Shown here: positions 11,553-22,057 of the stretch, piece after piece
Numbering within the stretch: position 1 is the stretch's first letter
Layout of the letters: each line of letters opens with the position of its first letter
From: Anthonomus grandis grandis
Lineage: Eukaryota > Arthropoda > Insecta > Coleoptera > Curculionidae
Direction: 5' to 3'
Assembly: GCF_022605725.1 (NCBI RefSeq)
Contig: NC_065556.1
Location: 1,922,001-1,986,000 of the forward strand
Length of the DNA: 64,000 bases
Program-made: the position numbers and the translations under genes
Notes under the pieces: generated by a model
What the model was told of the DNA's origin: nothing
Databases searched by the model: none
The model's input: the letters and a program-made list of their open reading frames with translations, nothing else

Positions 11553-12426
11553 GTGGAAATTAAAATTTTACATAAAAATAATACCGATTTACGACACCAT
11601 TTAAACAAAAAGTTGCTTCATCCGAAAATAAAACTCGTAACACAAACTGACGGTTATTATTGCAAATGTTCATCATTTGCACGCAAAATTGGTTTCTTCG
11701 ATCAGGATCGTCCTCATTTAATTCGCGTATTAGTCTTATTTTATAAAGGTGGTATTCATTTGCTTTTAAGATGCGTCTTACTAATGTTCCGGCTAATTTA
11801 TTATCAACTGAAATTTGTGAAGTTGCATTGTTTGGATTTTCTTCGACGGAGAGCAGAACGTTTAATTTTGTTTCTTCAGAAATTTTTGGACGACCTGATC
11901 TTGGCAAATCCCTAACATGACCGGAAGTTATGAATTTGTGCTCTATTCTACTAACTGTTGACTGAGAAATAGGATGGTTCGGGTATTTGGCATTAAAGAG
12001 TTCAGTTACTTCTTTTTGCGTGCGCACTCGATCCCTGTACTCTAGCATCATCAAAATTTTAATTCGTTGGGTTTGCGTTAAATTAGCCATAATTTATTCT
12101 GATAAAAACTATTAATTTTCGAACTGACATTGACATTCGAAAATGGAGATTCTTTACAAGTGCAACCATGGAAATAGAAACAATTGGCAGTGTTTATAAC
12201 ATTATTTTTATCCTCAATTTTACCTTAATTTGTAAATAAACGTACTTATTTCTTTTCTTGTTATTTAAATGTAAATATTTCTGAAACAGTTGAGTTTTGA
12301 GATAAGGTGTGTTATACGAAACTTGCTTGGAATTTCTCCTTTATTTCATAAATGCAATAAAAAATATAGCATTCCATTAAAAAAAAATGACCGATGACGT
12401 CATATCTTTTTTTTTGTTCCACACTG
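11553..12426 (-). mobile_element. Truncated Tc1/mariner-type element
   Basis: Only the start-codon side of the element is preserved. Its right terminus is at 12426, where CACACTG is followed by TA, a plausible TA target. Between terminus and gene lie about 330 bp of untranslated sequence that includes TGACGTCA. The opposite end is missing: the coding sequence stops abruptly near 11560 and no matching inverted repeat is seen beyond it. Confidence 0.6.
11560..12090 (-). pseudogene. Tc1/mariner-type transposase, N-terminal half only
   Basis: An open frame of 176 codons begins MANLTQTQRIKILMMLEYRD. Residues 1-110 form two helix-turn-helix motifs that would bind the terminal repeats (RTQKEVTELFNAKYPNHPIS, then an RSGRPKISEETKLNVLLSVE-type linker). 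The first catalytic Asp is in VLFSDEATFCLNG at about residues 151-163. Soon after VNR the sequence diverges and stops, so the second and third catalytic residues are absent. A full-length protein of this type is around 340-350 residues. The surviving half has an uninterrupted frame, which points to a fairly young copy later truncated. Confidence 0.85.
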
Positions 12427-12580
12427 TATACAAAAATTGTGGGAATTGAAAAATTGAAAGTATGTGAAATAATGCGCAACTTAAAATAAAAATCGACAGG
12501 TCCGAGCGTTTTCTCAAAAAATCATGTGTCTTATTTTTATTGAATTTATTCGGAACTTAAGGCGGTCACTGTATACGTAT
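12427..12580. repeat. Possible small repeat element between two CACTGTATAC-type ends
   Basis: Directly after the mariner-type end, 12422-12431 reads CACTGTATAC and the same string recurs at about 12568-12577. In between is AAAAATCGACAGGTCCGAGC, which resembles motifs at about 41772-41800 and 41977-42000 inside another insertion. This may be a small non-autonomous element or its remnant. Confidence 0.35.
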
Positions 12581-12599
12581 ACTTCTAGAATTTAAAAAA

Positions 12600-13680
12600 T
12601 ACTAGAAAGGGTAGTATACATTCAGATTTATGAATATGCCTCTAAAAATATTCTAAGTCCTCTGCAGTTTGGCTTTCGTCATAGTACAACGTCCGTATTA
12701 TTAAATGTAATAGACGATATTTATAGGTCTCGTGATGTAAACAAAGCTACAGTCTTAATTGTTTTGGATTTTTCCAAGGTTTTCGTCACTCTGGATCATG
12801 ATTTATTTTGTGCCAAGCTCGAATACAATGGCCTTAATCCGACTTGCATTAAGTTTTTTATTAATTATTTTTACTAATTATTTGAGTGACCGGTATCAGA
12901 GAGTCGTGATTGGAGATATGGTATCGGATTTGGTGCGCACTGAAGGGCCACAAGGATCCATATTTGGACCGCTATTATTTTTGGTATACACTTCAGACAT
13001 TTTTGGTTGGATTATACATTGCAGTATGTATTGTTTTGCTGATGATACCCAATTGCGATATTTATTCAAACTTTCATCCACTGCCGAGGCTTTTTATATA
13101 ATAAATAAGGATCTTGAATAAATATATCTAACTTTCTAATCTAACTTTTTGTCATCCAAAGTACCGAGAAATGATAGAGAGCATTAGTAATCTAAACATA
13201 AATTGTAAAAGGCTTCCGTATGTGAGCAGTGCTAGTAATCTTGGGCTTATGGTTGATAATAACCCATTTTAAGACCACTATGGGGCAATATTCACATAAT
13301 TAACCATAAGTTAAGTAAAAAGCTCTGCGAAAGTCTTGCCTTTTTCATCATTAATTACTGCTATTTAGTATATTATGCCTCTTTAGAATTACTTACGAAA
13401 AATAGATTGCAGAAAATTAATAAATACTTGTAGATTTGTTTGCGAAATAAGAGTACGATCATGTTTCTGAAAAACTGGTTGAGCTAGAATGGCTTAAAGT
13501 TAATAAATTGCATATCTATGCCTACTCAATTTTTATATACCGACTACTTCTTTCCACATCACCCTCTATGATAAACTTCAATATCGCTATAACGCCCACA
13601 ACGTTGCTTTAAGATATAGTCATAGATTTAGTATAACTCATTTTCGTCACGTATTTTTTAAGAATAGTTTCTCAATTTTT
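12600..13680 (+). pseudogene. Non-LTR retrotransposon RT fragment (jockey-type)
   Basis: The frame begins with LQFGFRHSTTSVLLNVIDDI at about 12664-12723. RT motif A follows as IVLDFSKVFVTLDHDL, then a frameshift in the poly-T stretch near 12860. The open frame then has GPQGSIFGPLLFLVYTSDIF (about 12947-13006) and an intact CFADDTQLRY active site at about 13031-13060. The region after RT continues as ISNLNINCKRLPYVSSASNL at about 13185-13244, and then the frame decays through many stops to about 13680. The catalytic Asp pair is intact, but the gene is not. Confidence 0.8.
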
Positions 13681-13689
13681 CAACATTTA

Positions 13690-14253
13690 ACCATATGATA
13701 AAAGACCTTGGTGTTATATTTAACCAAAGTCTTCGTTTTCACCTGCACACATTTATCACATATCGGGTCGTGCTATAAAGCTTCTTGGTTTTGTTAAACG
13801 AATGCTTACGGAATTTAATAGTATACAATTCTTTAAATCTGTATACTGTTCCATTGTACGATCAGTGTTGGTTTATGGGTCTTCGGTTTGGTCTTCAAGC
13901 TATAGGGTCTATAAAAGCAAAATTCAAAGGGTTCAGATATATTTTTTACGTTTTGTTGCTTTATAATTGGTTCTCCATTGAATTTTATAAATTAACATAT
14001 GAAGTTATTAACATTACCAACTAGACGTATTTATTTAAATCTCATTCTGTTCTATAAAATTGTAAATTCCTATATATAATTTTTAATATTAGAATTTAGC
14101 CTATATTACTCATGTTTTTATTTTAAGTATCTTTGACGAGTGTGAATAATAATTGTGAGTGTGTAATCAAGTCTGTTATTGTTCCAAGTTTTTGAAAAAA
14201 AATTGTTGTATCGTAACACCGTTAATAAACTATTATTATTAATATTATTATTG
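13690..14253 (+). pseudogene. Second non-LTR element: RT C-terminal end with (ATT)n tail
   Basis: A separate copy whose coding part starts in the region after RT: MIKDLGVIFNQSLRFHLH at about 13696-13749, then GRAIKLLGFVKRMLTEFNSI, then VRSVLVYGSSVWSSSYRVYK in shifting frames to about 14030. It ends in AATAAACTATTATTATT and a run of ATT up to about 14253, a typical non-LTR 3' tail. The Penelope-like element that follows was probably inserted into or next to this tail. Confidence 0.75.
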
Positions 14254-14293
14254 TTTGTTTTTGAAAGTGGTAGACAATGGTAATGTAGAAATT

Positions 14294-15790
14294 GGTAGTC
14301 AGACTGACATTGTCTTTGTTTTCATACTTCGACTTACCCCACATCACAGTAAGCCTCCACATCTTAATGGACTACCAAAGGTTCACAAGGAATTAATGCC
14401 ACTACTAGCTCAAGGTATTCAGCAACGTCAGAACTTGCTAGATTTCTTTTGGAAATAATCAAACCGCTCCGAGGGAATACTGATTCATAGGTTAAGAACT
14501 CCAGTCATTTTGTGGATCTACTTCAACCTATCAACATCGGATCAGAGGATAGAATGGTTAGCTTTGACGTGGAAAGTCTTTACACCAATGTCCTGATTGG
14601 AGATTCCCTGGAGATTATCCAGGATAAACTGAGCAATGACACGTCACTTTCGTCTCGAGCCAGATAGGATCATCGCTGTCTCCGGTGGCAGCCAACATAT
14701 ATATGAAATGGTTTGAGGAAAAGGCAATCAGCACCTTACGACAAAAGCCAAAGATGTGGCTGCGATATGTTGATAATACATTTATCATTTGGCATAAAGG
14801 GTAAGAAAAACTTCAGGGTTTTTCACACCACCTGAACAACATGGTGCCAAGTATCAAATTCACCATGGAGACGGAAAAAAATTCGACGCTACCATTCTTG
14901 GATGTTCCTGTCAAAAATACAAGTGGCATTATAAGAACGTCTATGTATCGAAAACCCACACATCCTGGACAATACCTACACTTTGATTCCAATCACTCTG
15001 GTTCGACTAAAGTTGAAATCATCAGGTTTTTGTATAACCGAGCTGTAACTATCTGTAATAATGACGCAGACTTTAAGGCGGAAGTAGCACTTTTTACTAA
15101 AGATCTGCAGCAGCATGATTATCCCAAAAAACTTATCCAGAAAACTATCCAGAGGTCGAAGGTGAAGGAAACTAGAACCAAGCAAGAGGATAAATCAACT
15201 GGGCTTCTCGCAATCCCCTATATAAAAGGTACATCCGAGAAAATCTGACGAATTGCTAAGAAGTTTAATCTAAAAACCGCCTTTAGATCTAGCAATACAA
15301 TAAGAAGTTCTGTTTCCAAAACAAAGCCAGAATCTACAGCAGACACCAAAAACTGCATCTACTAGATCCCTTGTGAGTGTGGCGACTCATATGTTGGCGA
15401 AACCAAAAGACTTTTGGTAGTTACGTTTGGTAGAACCAAGGAACATCGACAAATGGACGACCACTGAAGAAGTAGCCAGATCAGGCATAGCTAAACATGC
15501 TTGGACAAACGGCCATAACATTCACTGGTCTGAAACAAAAATCCTAAGGAAGGAATCACACCAGGGCGTCTTCAGCCAACCCAGTGTGGCTATTCCCATT
15601 ATATGGAGACCTCTTCTAGCAGACGCTCTCTTCACGCATTATGAGAATTCACGCCTCATTGATCCCATCAAACATATATAAGCCTGCAGAATAGGAAATT
15701 GCTTTAGTTTACACTTGATAGTGGTCGAAAATTCTTACCGACCGAAATGTCGTGTTGTACGAAAACAAAGACAATGTCAGTCCGACTATA
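14294..15790 (+). mobile_element. Penelope-like element with inverted ends, RT and GIY-YIG domains
   Basis: A copy of about 1.5 kb bounded by inverted repeats of about 30 bp: GTCAGACTGACATTGTCTTT near 14298 and its reverse complement ending near 15788, with two mismatches. A TAATATTATT string lies on both outer sides (about 14240 and 15798), a possible target duplication inside the ATT tail of the preceding element. RT motifs and the endonuclease are both present but broken. The 5' part of the usual Penelope ORF is absent. Confidence 0.75.
14366..15681 (+). pseudogene. Penelope-type reverse transcriptase/GIY-YIG endonuclease, broken
   Basis: In order: GLPKVHK at about 14369-14389; ELARFLLEIIKPLRGNTDS at about 14430-14485 in another frame; RT motif A SFDVESLYTNV at about 14561-14593; and the active site as LRYVDNTFIIW at about 14760-14792, where YVDD is expected, so one catalytic Asp is Asn. 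The open frame 14841-15248 carries STLPFLDVPVKN and the thumb-like MYRKPTHPGQYLHFDSNHSG typical of Penelope. The GIY-YIG endonuclease follows as CECGDSYVGETKRL at about 15370-15411, then 15427-15681 with GIAKHAWTNGHNIHW. Frameshifts and stops occur throughout. RT plus GIY-YIG in one ORF is diagnostic of Penelope-like elements. Confidence 0.88.
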
Positions 15791-15799
15791 TGTTTCTAA

Positions 15800-16430
15800 T
15801 ATTATTGTTATTACTTTTATTTGTGGTATCCAACTTGCCTTTTGATATTCCTTGATCTGCACTAAGTAATAAAAAACTAAGTTGTCTTATTTTACTTGGA
15901 TTAATCGTTGTTTTTATCGGTAGTTTTACTATCCAAATCAGATTCGTCCCTTATGGCTGTTGCACCATGGACAACTCAATTAAGAGGAGATAAATTTCAT
16001 ACGTTGCTGTACGTATCTTTTAGTATTATAAAAGATAGCAACGTAGTCAAAAACTAGAGGTATACGCTACCACTATCCTGATATGCTAGTCAAGACCATT
16101 CCAGAGCAATAACGTACAAGATCCTTGAAAATTTGCTGACACGAGGTTATCAAATCTCAGGGCCCTTTACTGTTAGAAAGCTGACACCACATCCTCACTT
16201 ACAAAGGAAATAATTTTGTACTGCAAAAAATCACGAGATTTCTCAATTATTTAATAAAGGCATCTGTTGTCCAGCTGTTTTAATTTTTAGCGTTATCACA
16301 AAGGCGTCTGATTGCACGAACATTAGACTGCCAGTTAGAAATTATCCTTTTATTGTATAAGGTCAGAGGTTGATTCTTTGACAGACCATGAAGTTAAACA
16401 AGATTGATCAGTAGATATTTCTTATTGGAC
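15800..16430. other. No gene recognised
   Basis: AT-rich DNA with no identifiable coding motif. A weak imperfect inverted repeat lies near 16000-16045 (CGTTGCTGTACGTATCTTTT against AAAAGATAGCAACG). Confidence 0.4.
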
Positions 16431-16439
16431 AGCCCGGAT

Positions 16440-16935
16440 AATATAGTGAATGATGCCCAGGGTATAATATAGTTGGCCCATTATTATTTTCTGTTTTTAT
16501 ATCCGACATTATAAAGAAAAATTGGTTTTTTAAATATCATCTATATTTAGATAAATTATAGACTTATCTATCAAAACTTAGAGCAGATCTGATGAGAGTT
16601 GAAATTCTGATCTCTGTGGACTATTGCAATACAAAAAAACATATGAAAAAATTTTCTTATATATTGGTTTTGATAAAACTTAAGTAATCTTTTCTTTGAG
16701 AAGTGAAATTGATACTTGTGAAATAAAAGGAAAGTAATATTAGGGAAATAATTTTATTCTCAATAATACTTAAGTTTGCTTAGGCAGATAAGGTCAAAAA
16801 ATTGGGTTTATTCATGGATGAGACTTTAACTTTCAATAGCCATGTCACGATGATTTGTGAAAGGTTAAAAAGTGCTGGAATGAAAATAATAATTTTGTTA
16901 TTCAAAAAACACTTATATAATTTTATAACGCATGA
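16440..16935 (+). pseudogene. Decayed non-LTR RT fragment
   Basis: Very degenerate, with many stops, but the order of motifs is right. It has GPLLFSVFISDIIKKNW at about 16477-16527 (the PQG...GPLLF motif), a degenerate active site (YHLYLD) near 16540, and KKLGLFMDETLTFNSHV at about 16797-16847, which is the LG..D..L.F..H motif after RT. It continues to about 16910 (ERLKSAGMKII). This is an old insertion and only its motif order supports the call. Confidence 0.65.
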
Positions 16936-16939
16936 ATGC

Positions 16940-17985
16940 TTAGGAGCAAGATATTGATATCTTATAAATGAATTAGCCAGCTAAATCGTCGGATCTTAAT
17001 CCAATTAAATACTCAAAAATGTTGTTAAAAATAAACAAAAGTCGCAGGAATTACCGAAATAAATATCTACTTACAGAAGAATAAAATAATGTTTCTCAAA
17101 AATGTACTCAGAATTCAAATGTCTTTAAATAAAAGACTTTAAAGATATAAAATTTTAATTATTATTAATAAAAAAATTCAATCTCTATATAATACATTAT
17201 TAATGTTTATTTTAAAATTTTAATTAAATTTAGCAATTTCCACACTTACAATCGTTTATGACGTATGCTAACCTCTTATCTTATTAACAACAGTATTGGA
17301 AATCAAATGACTAATATCCGTTATAATCTGAGTCAAATTGCATTGTTAATTATTTGGTGTCATGCTAGCTTACTTGCAACTTAATCCCTTGGGCTATTTA
17401 ATAGCTATAATATTGCTATATAATTAAATCAATCAATACAGTTACACACCAGATAAATGGCTCCGTTAAATGCTTATTTATTACTTTACTCTCTAATTGC
17501 TTCTATTTTATAAATTTAGAAATGTATCCATTACAGGTTTCATTAAGAACATAATATGTATTGACGTTTTTTTAACTGAATATATATTTTTTGCTTTTAT
17601 ATTTTCTATTTAAAGCTTCAGAGTAACTTTTGGTGTTTTTAGCCGCTAAAGAAATTTTTGCTAGCATGAAGTGTTTACTGACCTAGATTTCTTAAAATTT
17701 GAATTTTGTTACTTAAAGTTTAAAATAAAATCTATAATTATACATTGAGTTCATATTAACTTATTTGTTTTATTGGGTATTATTTCATTTTTTAAATGGA
17801 CTAAAAATAAATTCGATGACATAATTAAATTCTTTTATGATGTAAGTAAAATGCATCTTACCAAATAATGCTGATGTATTAACTAATGTAAAGAAAACGA
17901 TACTGGGACATACAGAGGTTTTGCTTACATCTAGTATTAAAAGAATGAACCAATTCTCTACTGGGGTAAGTTTCTATGTGGGTTT
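16940..17985. other. No gene recognised
   Basis: Very AT-rich DNA with no open frame of note. The stretch 17260-17480 has several TAATTA/TTAATT-type strings and slightly higher complexity, without any recognisable coding potential. Confidence 0.4.
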
Positions 17986-17989
17986 CATT

Positions 17990-18560
17990 ATTTAAGGCAC
18001 ATAAATAAATATAAATTGAATATCTGTAATAAACTTGTAAGAAGTAACATATTCTCTATAGCTACCAGTCCCACGTATTTGGGCAATCAGGCTTATTATA
18101 TTTTTTGTGGCACTAATACGAAGCTTATATATGATAACAATAATAGATGACCCTATAACTTAAACGATGGAATACTTGACTTTAATATAAAGAAGCATAT
18201 TGTCGTTCAAAAGATAATTACGCAGCTGTCTGAACAGATAAGAATATGAATTAATCCTTGAACGAACTTGATCAATGTGTGCGTCCCATGATAATAAATT
18301 ATCGATCTTTGCCTCAGAAAAAATCGTCAAAGCTGTCTATTCTATACTTTTACTATTATTAAAAGAAATTAAATTGCATTGGTCATATATCTTATATTTA
18401 AGTCAAAAACGCTAAAGTTTAGTTTTTTGTATAAGTATTAGCACATTGTGCATATTAGCAAATTGTGAATCTATGTAAAAATTTGTTTGAAAAATAAAGT
18501 GTAAATCATCTGAGTATAGCACTGTAAAATTACTTATATCTCCAATAAAAATTTAATTAA
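17990..18560 (-). pseudogene. Decayed non-LTR RT fragment, minus strand
   Basis: Reading leftwards, the active site appears as FTVLYSDDLHFIFQT at about 18525-18480. The region after RT follows with LLSWDAHIDQVRSRINSYSY at about 18299-18240, then LFRQLRNYLLNDNML. A C-terminal piece, ISLIAQIRGTGSYREYV, is at about 18090-18040. Several stops interrupt the frame. The pattern (YxDD, then LSW..HI, then LRRLR, then RIIA) is that of jockey-type ORF2. Confidence 0.7.
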
Positions 18561-18564
18561 TTTT

Positions 18565-19100
18565 AATAGAAATTAAAGAATAAATAAATATTGTGTTTAT
18601 GATATTAAATTGTACATAGGCAAAGTTTAGCCTAAGGTTAATCAACTTAACCGATATATATGAACAAAAAATACCAAGTTATATAGACAGCAATTATGAA
18701 AACTAATAGATAATATGAAAACCATAAAGTCAATAAAATTTCTTCTGAATTAAAAAATAAGTTATAACAAACAAATAAAAATTATTAAAAGAATCGCTGT
18801 AACGTTAGAAAGTCCTATTTTGGTTTAATATTAAAACCAGTAGTAAACATACATTTAAGCAACTTAAGCAAGTTCAAAATCATCGGTGAAATAAGGCTAA
18901 ACAAAAACGAGGAATCGAAAATTTATTTATATACCTTAGATCGACGTTATGCGCATCTCTTCAAAAACTAAATTTTTCTATAATTTGACCTTAAAGGTAA
19001 GCAGTAGAGGACGTACCAGGTTATCCTTGCATAAAAACAGACAATTGATAGTGAAAAACAAAATCCTTTACACGCAAACAGGATAAGTCAATTTTTTTTT
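18565..19100. other. No gene recognised
   Basis: AT-rich DNA with no protein or structured repeat that I can identify. Confidence 0.4.
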
Positions 19101-19441
19101 CTAAGTAGAAAATTCGTGATCACCATCAATTTTAATGATGTTTAATAATAATGTAAAAAAATACTTTTACTTCAAAGAGTGTTCTAGGGCATTCTTTTTA
19201 TTAAAATGTTAAGGGGATTTTAATATATAGGTTAAAATTAGAGTAAAATCGGACCAATTTTTGCTAAGCACTTTTGAATACATTTAAATAGGTTTTTTCT
19301 GACAACTCGTTACCCTAATCGATTTGAATAACGATTACTTCTTATTTAAAAAATACTAATTACAATTTTGAGTTTTCGGTAAAATAGTGATTACTAGAGT
19401 AAAATAGGACCAATATTAACAAGAGTAATGCATATTTTATA

Positions 19442-21352
19442 CAGGGTGTCAATTTTAAAATTATCAATGCATATATCTCTGAAACTAAAAAAGTTAAAAT
19501 AGCGTAATTTGGTACAAATGTTATAGAGGTAAGACCTACAACCAACACACACATTTTGATTATAGGGTGGATAACATCTTGGGCTCGATCCACCCCAAGT
19601 CCAAAATTTTAAATAGCACCTCCTTTTTTGTGATACTTTAACTTAAAGGTCTTTTAGAGTAATATTTACCTGCATAAGAATTTTTCATGAATTTTATACA
19701 GGGGACAATGAAAGGTATAAGTTAAATACAATAAACTTTGTTTTATCAAGTGCTATTTTGTTTAATTATTTGCTTTCTATTTTGAGCTAAATAAAAATAA
19801 CAATATTTTTCAAACCATTTTTAACATTTTAAAGCTTGGAATAGATGCACACTTTGTAATAAATCCGCTGCCAAAGATAAGTACTCTACGCTGAACTGTT
19901 TTTCCTTGCTCGCTACTAATGAATACTTAATTTAAGTCAAGTGTATCAGATTGTGCTTATATACTTATATTCCGACAAAAATGTTTGTTTACTAAGTTGA
20001 AATGCAGGTTTAAGGTCGTACCAGCAAGAAGATATTTGGACCTAATTTAAAAAAATATTTAACACTGTACATCGCATTGTCACTTCTTACTGATTCACAC
20101 AATGGCACAATGGTTTACAGTATGGCTGAAATAATTTATATTTATGGTTCTCAAAATCGTTGTACTTTAAGAACTGCTGCATTATTACACGAAAGAAATC
20201 CTGGAAAAAATTTAAGTCATACGTACGTGAGCCAACTTATTCTCAAATTTGAAGAAACAGGATCGATGGAAAACAAAAAAAGAGTTCAACGTGGAGTACT
20301 TGATAAAGCAGCACAAGTAGAGGTATTAAGACATTTTGCTATAGACCGTACATTGTCTCTACGCCAAGTTTTAGTAATAACAGGAAATTGTCATAAATTT
20401 AAATGTCAGGTACCTAAATTAAGTCATTTCCATCCACACAAAATGCAACTTCTTTAGGAATTGCGTGAAGAGGACTCTGACCGAAGACGAGAATTTTGCG
20501 AGAGAATAACAAAAAAATTACATATTACTTTGAAAAAATAATTAAGCGGGAATATTTTGTGATACTTTTCTCAAGCCTGTATTTTTTAATAGTAACCATA
20601 ATGGCGAAACTTACCAGGAGATGTTGGAAACCACCATTAAACCTAAAATTGTTAAATAAAGTGAGAGTAACAAATAGAAAATCAGTTGGATATTCATGGG
20701 GATAGGACCGTAAACGAAGATTTATTACATTTTCAACAAGATGGTGTGCCACCTCAATATTCTTCCTGTAAGGCCGTTTTTACATGCTTGCGTTTCCAGG
20801 TCACTGGATTGGGAGAAGAGGCCCAATAAAATGGCCAGCGAGATCACCAGATCTAATACACCTCGATTTTTTTCTTTGAGGTCACTTGAAAACTGTTGTG
20901 CTTAACACTCAACCAGCTTTACTCGATGATCTTCGGCTACGAATTATTACAGAATGTGCATCTATTCCAAGAAAATGTGTTTAAAAATGTGAGAAATTAA
21001 TTTGAAACAAGATTATACTTTTGTTTAGCCCAAATTGGAATGCATTTAGAATTTTTAATTAAATAAGGTACCACATAAAAACAAAGTACCTTTCTTTGAC
21101 TCCATATAAAATGTAGGAAAAATTCTTGTGCAGGTACTACTACTCCAAAATACTTTTATAATAAGGAATCACAAAAGGGGTAGTGCCATTTAAAATTTTG
21201 GGGTTGGAGTGCATTGGATCCAAAGGGTGACCTATAACCAAAATATAGTGGTTGTAATTTTCTTTACCTGCATAACGTTTGTAACAAATTGCGCTTTTCT
21301 AACTTTTTTAGTTTCAGAGATTTGCATTGAAAGTTCTCAAATTGACCCGCTT
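19442..21352 (+). mobile_element. Mariner-like element with ~240 bp inverted repeats
   Basis: The element is bounded by TA on both sides (19440-19441 and 21353-21354). Its ends are long inverted repeats: 19442-19690 matches the reverse complement of about 21120-21352 with many substitutions. Shared strings are CTCTGAAACTAAAAAAGTTA and CCAAAATTTTAAAT. It contains one transposase pseudogene on the plus strand. The degree of divergence between the two arms indicates an old insertion. Confidence 0.8.
20077..21060 (+). pseudogene. Mariner-like transposase, broken
   Basis: The N-terminal open frame 20077-20457 carries a helix-turn-helix region (EIIYIYGSQNRCTLRTAALL, then SHTYVSQLILKFEETGSM). The frame shifts, and LREEDSDRRREFCERIT follows at about 20463-20513. 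The region of the first catalytic Asp has been lost or is unreadable. The second is FQQDGVPPQYSS at about 20731-20766. Further on, SPDLIHLDFF lies at about 20839-20870 in another frame. The distance between the two Asp codons is 41 codons less one base, so the parent was probably DD41D. The C-terminal end reads ETRLYFCLAQIGMHLEFLI. It has multiple frameshifts and stops. Confidence 0.8.
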
Positions 21353-21564
21353 TATAAAAATAGTTATAGTCTTCTTTAGTGTAACTTAAAAAAAGTATTT
21401 TTTTACTATTACTAAAAAACACTATAGACACTATAAGTATCTTAATTTATTGCGAATATAATCTTCTAAAGTCTCATACTAACTACTAAAAACTAGAGTA
21501 AAATCAGACTTATTTTCACAATGCAATGTTATTTGAAAATTCGTGATCACCATCGATTTAAAGA

Positions 21565-22050
21565 ACAATGTCAAATTATAAATAAATGTACAATACTGAT
21601 TTTACAGTTTCTGCAGACGAGTGACACAAAGAGTGATGTTATCTGAGCAAGAAATATAGACAACATGGCAATTTTCTATAACAGGCACTCCTAGAGACTA
21701 GCCTAATTTCTTTCTTATTTTGAAGTTCATAACACGTAAATAGCGTACAGTTGTTTGAGCACAAAATAAGATTTTTTTCATTACGTGCATTTTAAATCTC
21801 AAGGCATTCCCAAAAATTGGAGTTTTTAAAATTGTTAACTTTTATTAACTGAGTTCCTTCTATATCTAGTTAAAAATTATCCATGATCATTTTTTAAATT
21901 ATTTTTTTTTTACTTGCCAGGAACACTTGACAAATCTTCTTTTATTCTTTTAAAACTCCCCAATACATTATTAGTCTTAAAGAATCATAAAGTTATGGAT
22001 TTAAAAAGCTCTTAACAGTAAAATATTAAATAACCTTAAACATGTTTGGT
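21565..22050. other. No gene recognised
   Basis: AT-rich spacer between the satellite-like repeat and the next mariner-like element. I see no coding or structural signal. Confidence 0.4.
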
Positions 22051-22057
22051 ACATATA

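Larger units (their letters stand above)
19108..21560. repeat. Satellite-like direct repeats interrupted by a mariner-like element
   Basis: The string GAAAATTCGTGATCACCATC occurs at 19108-19127 and again at 21535-21554. AGAGTAAAATCGGACCAAT-type strings occur at about 19240, 19396 and 21494. The spacing of the two left copies is about 156 bp, which suggests a tandem repeat with a period near 150-170 bp. The 1.9 kb mariner-like element at 19442-21352 was inserted into it. Confidence 0.6.
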
